Part shown: positions 60,251 to 64,000 of the stretch, piece by piece
How the letters are laid out: each line of letters starts with the position of its first letter
Position numbering within the stretch: the stretch's first letter is position 1
Assembly: GCF_036178845.1 (NCBI RefSeq)
Contig: NZ_CP108070.1
Coordinates: forward strand, 7,440,001-7,504,000
From: Streptomyces sp. NBC_00271
GTDB taxonomy: Bacteria > Actinomycetota > Actinomycetes > Streptomycetales > Streptomycetaceae
Reading direction: 5' to 3'
Length of the DNA stretch: 64,000 nt
Translations under genes and position numbers: made by a program
The notes under the pieces: model-generated
Databases searched by the model: none
What the model saw: the letters and a program-made list of their open reading frames with translations, nothing else
Told to the model about the DNA's origin: nothing

Positions 60251-61108
60251 GTGCGCATCGATCTGCACACCCACTCCACCGCCTCCGACGGTACGGACAC
60301 CCCCGCCGAGCTGGTGCGCAACGCCGGCGCCGCCGGTCTCGACGTCGTCGCGCTGACCGATCACGACACGACCCGCGGGTATGCGGAGGCGCTGGCCGCG
60401 CTGCCCGAGGGGCTCACCCTCGTCACGGGCGCCGAGCTCTCCTGCCGCCTCGACGGCATCAGCATGCACATGCTGGCCTACCTCTTCGACCCCGAGGAGC
60501 CCGGGCTGCTCGCCGAGCGCGAGCTGGTGCGCGACGACCGCGTGCCGCGCGCCCGGGCCATGGTCGCCAAGCTCCAGGAGCTCGGTGTGCCGGTCACCTG
60601 GGAGCAGGTCGCGCGCATCGCGGGCGACGGATCCGTCGGGCGACCGCACGTCGCCTCCGCCCTGGTCGAGCTGGGGGTCGTGGACAGCGTCTCCGACGCC
60701 TTCACGCCGGACTGGCTGGCCGACGGCGGGCGGGCCTACGTACCCAAGCACGAGACCGACCCCTTCGAGGCGATCCGCCTCGTCAAGGCCGCGGGCGGCA
60801 TGACCGTGTTCGCGCACCCGGCCGCCGCCAAGCGCGGCCGGACCGTGCCGGAGTCCGCGATCGCCGACCTGGCCGCCGCCGGGCTCGACGGCATCGAGGT
60901 GGACCACATGGACCACGAGCCGGCCACCCGCGCCCGGCTGCGCGGCCTCGCCGCCGACCTGGGACTGCTCGCCACCGGATCCAGCGACTACCACGGCAGC
61001 CGCAAGACCTGCGTGCTCGGGGAGTTCACCACCGACCCCGAGGTGTACGGCGAGATCACCCGGCGTGCGACCGGGGCGTTCCCCGTCCCGGGCGCCGGCG
61101 GAGCCTGA
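60251..61108 (+). CDS. PHP-domain phosphoesterase (YciV/TrpH-like)
   Basis: This 285-residue metal-dependent phosphoesterase has the PHP motifs DLHTHSTASDG, LTDHDTTRG, a Glu in TGAELSC, AHPAA and the final GSSDYHG. Relatives hydrolyse 3',5'-nucleoside bisphosphates or trim RNA 5' ends. GTG 60251 follows TGGAG by eight bases. It is followed by a marC-like gene. Confidence 0.88.
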   Translation: MRIDLHTHSTASDGTDTPAELVRNAGAAGLDVVALTDHDTTRGYAEALAALPEGLTLVTGAELSCRLDGISMHMLAYLFDPEEPGLLAERELVRDDRVPRARAMVAKLQELGVPVTWEQVARIAGDGSVGRPHVASALVELGVVDSVSDAFTPDWLADGGRAYVPKHETDPFEAIRLVKAAGGMTVFAHPAAAKRGRTVPESAIADLAAAGLDGIEVDHMDHEPATRARLRGLAADLGLLATGSSDYHGSRKTCVLGEFTTDPEVYGEITRRATGAFPVPGAGGA

Positions 61109-61302
61109 CGCCCGCCTTCGCGCCCCAGGTTCCTCGAAGCACCCGACAGAGCACCTGAACCAGCGCGCGGCAAAGTGCCCGGCAACGTGCCCGAATCCGG
61201 CCGCCGTGTGCCTCCGTTCCGCCCGGCGGAACGCCTTTCCCCAGCGGTGGCGGCAGACCTCGCCGCGCCGATCTCCCCACCTCCGCAAGGCCTCACTCAC
61301 TC

Positions 61303-61908
61303 ATGTTCGACGTCGCCGTCTTCGGCTCCCTCTTCCTCACGCTCTTCGTCATCATGGATCCCCCCGGGATCACCCCGATCTTCCTCGCGCTCACCGCGGG
61401 ACGCCCCGCCAAGGTGCAGAGGCGGATGGCCCTCCAGGCCGTCTGCGTGGCCGGCGGAGTGATCGCCGTCTTCGGCCTCCTCGGCCACCAGATCCTCGAC
61501 TACCTGCATGTGTCCGTGCCCGCGCTGATGATCGCGGGCGGGCTGCTGCTCCTGCTGATCGCCCTCGACCTGCTGACCGGCAAGACCGACGAGCCCAAGC
61601 AGACCAAGGACGTCAACGTCGCCCTCGTACCGCTCGGCATGCCGCTGCTCGCGGGGCCCGGCGCGATCGTGTCGGTGATCCTCGCGGTCCAGAAGGCCGA
61701 CACCGTCGCCTCCCAGGTGTCCGTGTGGGTCGCGATCCTCGCCATCCACGTCGTCCTGTGGGTGGTCATGCGCTACTCGCTGCTGATCATCCGCGTCATC
61801 AAGGACGGCGGTGTCGTGCTGGTGACCCGGCTCGCGGGCATGATGCTGTCCGCGATCGCCGTGCAGCAGATCATCAACGGGATCACCCAGGTGATCCGGG
61901 CGAGCTGA
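61303..61908 (+). CDS. MarC-family membrane protein
   Basis: This 201-residue protein has six helices with the MarC patterns FLTLFVIMDPPGITPIFLAL and PLGMPLLAGPGAIVSVI. The family has no proven transport substrate. ATG 61303 has only AAGG upstream. It is separated from the PHP gene by 194 bp with no gene, and is ended by a strong terminator. Confidence 0.9.
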   Translation: MFDVAVFGSLFLTLFVIMDPPGITPIFLALTAGRPAKVQRRMALQAVCVAGGVIAVFGLLGHQILDYLHVSVPALMIAGGLLLLLIALDLLTGKTDEPKQTKDVNVALVPLGMPLLAGPGAIVSVILAVQKADTVASQVSVWVAILAIHVVLWVVMRYSLLIIRVIKDGGVVLVTRLAGMMLSAIAVQQIINGITQVIRAS

Positions 61909-61930
61909 CCGTGAGCCGGTGAGAACGCGC

Positions 61931-61965
61931 AAAGCCCCGTACGGCGTCGTGCCGTACGGGGCTTT
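61931..61965 (+). terminator. 15-bp perfect terminator after marC-like gene
   Basis: AAAGCCCCGTACGGC (61931-61945) pairs with GCCGTACGGGGCTTT (61951-61965) around GTCGT; A and T runs at the two ends make it work in both directions. Confidence 0.9.
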
Positions 61966-62028
61966 GAAATCTGAAGGCGTCCGCCCGGAGGTGAACTGCT
62001 CCGTGATGCTTCGAACTGCTCTGAAATG

Positions 62029-62181
62029 TTATGAAGCGGACGATTCGGCCGGGCGGATCCACAGTCGCTGCCCGATGGCGGCGGCCTGCTGAACGATCCG
62101 GTTGACGGAGGCGGCGTCTACAACGGTGGTGTCCACGGGCGTGCCGTCGACATCGTCGAGTCGCATGATTTCGAAGCGCAT
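62029..62181 (-). CDS. Conserved 50-residue protein
   Basis: Starts ATG 62181 with AAGGGAG eight bases upstream and reads MRFEIMRLDDVDGTPVDTTV, ending RLWIRPAESSAS. The length and sequence are typical of a small acidic protein conserved among streptomycetes, as far as I recall. No function known. An AT-rich 200-bp stretch lies upstream and must hold its promoter and that of the divergent NYN gene. Confidence 0.75.
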   Translation of the reverse strand: MRFEIMRLDDVDGTPVDTTVVDAASVNRIVQQAAAIGQRLWIRPAESSAS

Positions 62182-62394
62182 GGGCTTCTCCCTTCGTCTG
62201 GTCATCCTCCTGAGGAGAACTACTGGTGTGGGCTGCGCGAGACGTCGGTGCTCACGCTTCCGTTCGTATTCAACGGGGTGCGTGTTACAAACATTCCCTA
62301 CGCTAAGGAAATTTTTCGAGAACCTAATTACCGTCGGGTAAGAAGTCTGGAGGAGACTGAACGGGACCGGTTGTGTTCGCAGCGTGACCGCCGG

Positions 62395-62400
62395 GACAAT
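62395..62400 (+). promoter_or_regulatory. -10 element for leaderless NYN-gene mRNA
   Basis: GACAAT ends seven bases before ATG 62408; TTGTGT (62371-62376) is 18 bp upstream as -35. Confidence 0.4.
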
Positions 62401-62407
62401 GGAGGTG

Positions 62408-63304
62408 ATGAACGACGACCACGCGGCGCTCGGCGCCCGCATCGACCGCACGAACGAGCTGCTCCAGCGCATGCTCGCCGAGGTGGCGAAGACGCCCTCG
62501 ACCCATGCGATCTTCGTCGACGCCGGATACCTGTACGCGGCCGCGGGCCGGCTCGTCGCCGGGACCGAGGACCGCCGCGCCTTCGACCTCGATGCCGAAG
62601 GCCTCATCGACGCGCTCATCGACAGGGCCCGCACCATCTTCGCCGACAGCAGGCTGCTGCGCGTCTACTGGTACGACGGCGCACGCCGCCGTATCCACAC
62701 CGCGGAGCAGCAGTCGATCGCCGAACTCCCGGACGTGAAGGTCCGGTTGGGTAACCTCAACGCCAACAACCAGCAAAAGGGCGTCGATTCCCTCATCCGC
62801 TCCGACCTGGAGTCCCTCGCCCGGCACCGTGCCATCAGCGACGCCGCGCTGCTCGGCGGCGACGAGGACCTGGTGTCGGCGGTCGAGGCGGCGCAGGGGT
62901 ACGGGGCGCGGGTCCACCTCTGGGGCATCGAGGCGCCCGAGGGCCGCAACCAGGCCGAGCCGCTGCTGTGGGAGGTCGACAGCCAGCGCACGTTCGACCT
63001 CGAATTCTTCAAGCCCTACGTGTCCCGGCGCACCTCCGCGACCTACGACCCGACGGCGGCGAGCCGGCCCACCCGCGAGGACGTGCGGTTCGTGGGCGCG
63101 CAGATCGCCGCGAAGTGGCTGGCCGCGCGGGGGCGCGAGGCGCTGGTGGAGCTGCTGCCCGGCCACCCCTACCTGCCCGGCTCGGTCGACCAGGATCTGC
63201 TGGTCGAGGCCGAGGGGCTGCTGCAGTACTCCCTGCGGGGCCAGGCGGACCTGCGCCGCGCGCTCCGCGACGGCTTCTGGGAGCACTTGCAGGCGCAGTA
63301 CTAG
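62408..63304 (+). CDS. NYN/PIN-like ribonuclease-domain protein
   Basis: This 298-residue protein has a NYN (PIN-like) nuclease fold: HAIFVDAGYLYAAAG with the first acidic residue, GVDSLIRSDLESLA and DAALLGGDEDLVSAVEAAQ, which supply the acidic metal site, then KPYVSRRTSA. A second helical part (about 215-298) is OST-HTH-like at most. RNA cleavage is expected from the fold. ATG 62408 fits a leaderless start; ATG 62399 and GTG 62384 are alternatives. Confidence 0.82.
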   Translation: MNDDHAALGARIDRTNELLQRMLAEVAKTPSTHAIFVDAGYLYAAAGRLVAGTEDRRAFDLDAEGLIDALIDRARTIFADSRLLRVYWYDGARRRIHTAEQQSIAELPDVKVRLGNLNANNQQKGVDSLIRSDLESLARHRAISDAALLGGDEDLVSAVEAAQGYGARVHLWGIEAPEGRNQAEPLLWEVDSQRTFDLEFFKPYVSRRTSATYDPTAASRPTREDVRFVGAQIAAKWLAARGREALVELLPGHPYLPGSVDQDLLVEAEGLLQYSLRGQADLRRALRDGFWEHLQAQY

Positions 63305-63326
63305 CTTCTACCGGTCCGACCCCGGA

Positions 63327-64000
63327 TCACTCCTGCGTCTGATCCCAGAACTTGGCGAGGGCGAGGGCCGTCTGCTCGGGCTGGTCCGTGTTCGGGGAGT
63401 GCTCGGCTCCCGGTACGACCGTGCGCCGGGCCTTGAGACGTACGGCCATGTCGTCCAGGAGCGCCACCGGCCAGGTGTCGTCGAACGCGCCGGACAGCAC
63501 ATGCTTGGGCAGGCGTACGGCGGCCAACTCGGCGACGCGGTCGGGCTCCGTGCACAGTTGCCGGCCGGTCGCGATCAGTTGGGCCGGTCGGGTGAGCAGC
63601 CAGCGGCGCCGCAGGTCCTCGCGGTCGTCCAGCCCACCGTCGAGATCGGCGGTGTCGATCTCCTCCGGCGGTTCCATCGCCTGGATGGCGTCCCACACCT
63701 GGGCCATGTCCATCACGGCGAGGGCGTCCCGGAGCAGTTTGACGCGCTGTTGCTGGGAGGTGGAGATCTGGGCGGGGCCCGAGGCCATGAGGGTGAGTGA
63801 GGCGAAGGGGGCCGGGTCGAGGAGGACGGCGGCGCGGGCGACCAGTCCGCCGAGGGAGTGACCGACGAGGTGCACGGGGGTGCCGACGGCTGCCGCCTGG
63901 GCGAGCACGTCCTGCGCCAACTCGGCCTGCGCGTAAGCCGATTCGTCGTGCTCGGGACCGTCGCTCTCGTACTGCCCGCGGCCGTCCACGGCGACGGTAC
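63327..64000 (-). CDS. Alpha/beta hydrolase, start outside the window
   Basis: The frame is open to the window edge and the visible beginning (TVAVDGRGQYES) belongs inside a hydrolase fold, so the start lies beyond 64000. The triad is visible: nucleophile in VGHSLGG, Asp in GAFDDTWP and His in GAEHSPNTDQP. Substrate unknown. It converges on the NYN gene with 22 bp between stops. Confidence 0.85.
   Translation of the reverse strand, partial: TVAVDGRGQYESDGPEHDESAYAQAELAQDVLAQAAAVGTPVHLVGHSLGGLVARAAVLLDPAPFASLTLMASGPAQISTSQQQRVKLLRDALAVMDMAQVWDAIQAMEPPEEIDTADLDGGLDDREDLRRRWLLTRPAQLIATGRQLCTEPDRVAELAAVRLPKHVLSGAFDDTWPVALLDDMAVRLKARRTVVPGAEHSPNTDQPEQTALALAKFWDQTQE

Noticed and set aside
1..64000. 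Search for defence system, prophage, biosynthetic cluster or integrated element
   Set aside because: No integrase, transposase, polyketide or peptide synthase, restriction or abortive-infection genes are visible; the region is conserved core chromosome.

Overview
The window is about 64 kb of very GC-rich DNA with strong G/C bias at third codon positions, many GTG and TTG starts, GTGA/ATGA gene overlaps, and long GC hairpins with few U-tracts. Gene content and order point to the core chromosome of a Streptomyces. I see no rRNA, tRNA, CRISPR array, insertion sequence, prophage or antibiotic cluster. Most genes are housekeeping or membrane/envelope functions.

Layout. 1-1,000: end of a phosphotransferase and two small membrane proteins. 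997-4,862 (minus): a four-gene succinate dehydrogenase operon of the mycobacterial Sdh1 type. 5,571-9,927: an LpqW-like lipoprotein followed by the ribosome-associated GTPase TypA/BipA. 10,650-22,780: two complete oligopeptide ABC-transporter operons in tandem (each binding protein, two permeases, two ATPases), separated by a small VOC protein; this resembles the BldK region of Streptomyces. 22,932-29,465: an S9 peptidase (minus), a mini membrane protein, the mycothiol enzyme MshB, a four-helix membrane protein and a large protein with a disordered cytoplasmic half and an extracytoplasmic PG_binding_4-like half. 29,624-33,070: an ABC exporter coupled to a histidine kinase and response regulator. 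33,203-35,112 (minus): a SirB1-like protein and an N-acetyltransferase. 35,253-42,984: ferredoxin, DapC, a secreted protein, a transglycosylase-like protein, DapE, a LOG-family protein, a divergent FolP, a DivIVA-like membrane protein and Tag. 43,066-45,188: enoyl-CoA hydratase, a DUF3117 protein and an O-methyltransferase. 45,423-49,798: the envelope-stress set sigma-E, zinc anti-sigma factor, HtrA protease and TatB. 49,977-56,759: a conserved hypothetical, Mrp, DUF1003 protein, an MgtE-like protein without channel, a lipoprotein, a hypothetical and CorA. 57,309-64,000: SUFU-domain protein, MFS exporter, zinc-ribbon protein, PHP phosphoesterase, MarC, a 50-residue protein, a NYN-domain protein and the start-less end of an alpha/beta hydrolase.

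How it fits together. The order typA-lpqW-mshB-fdx-dapC-dapE-LOG-folP2-DivIVA-like-tag-DUF3117-O-methyltransferase-sigE-rseA-htrA-tatB-mrp-MgtE-like-corA follows, from memory, the Rv1165-Rv1239 stretch of Mycobacterium tuberculosis, so this is an ancient actinobacterial neighbourhood into which Streptomyces-specific blocks (the two peptide transporters, the ABC/two-component unit) are set. Lysine/peptidoglycan precursor synthesis (DapC, DapE), envelope stress (SigE set), protein export (TatB) and cation handling (CorA, MgtE-like) are the recurring themes.

The non-coding DNA is informative: at least nine copies of one Streptomyces intergenic repeat, perfect-stem terminators, several palindromes that look like operators, and a repeated TANNNT-N6/7-ATG arrangement that suggests leaderless mRNAs in front of about eight genes.
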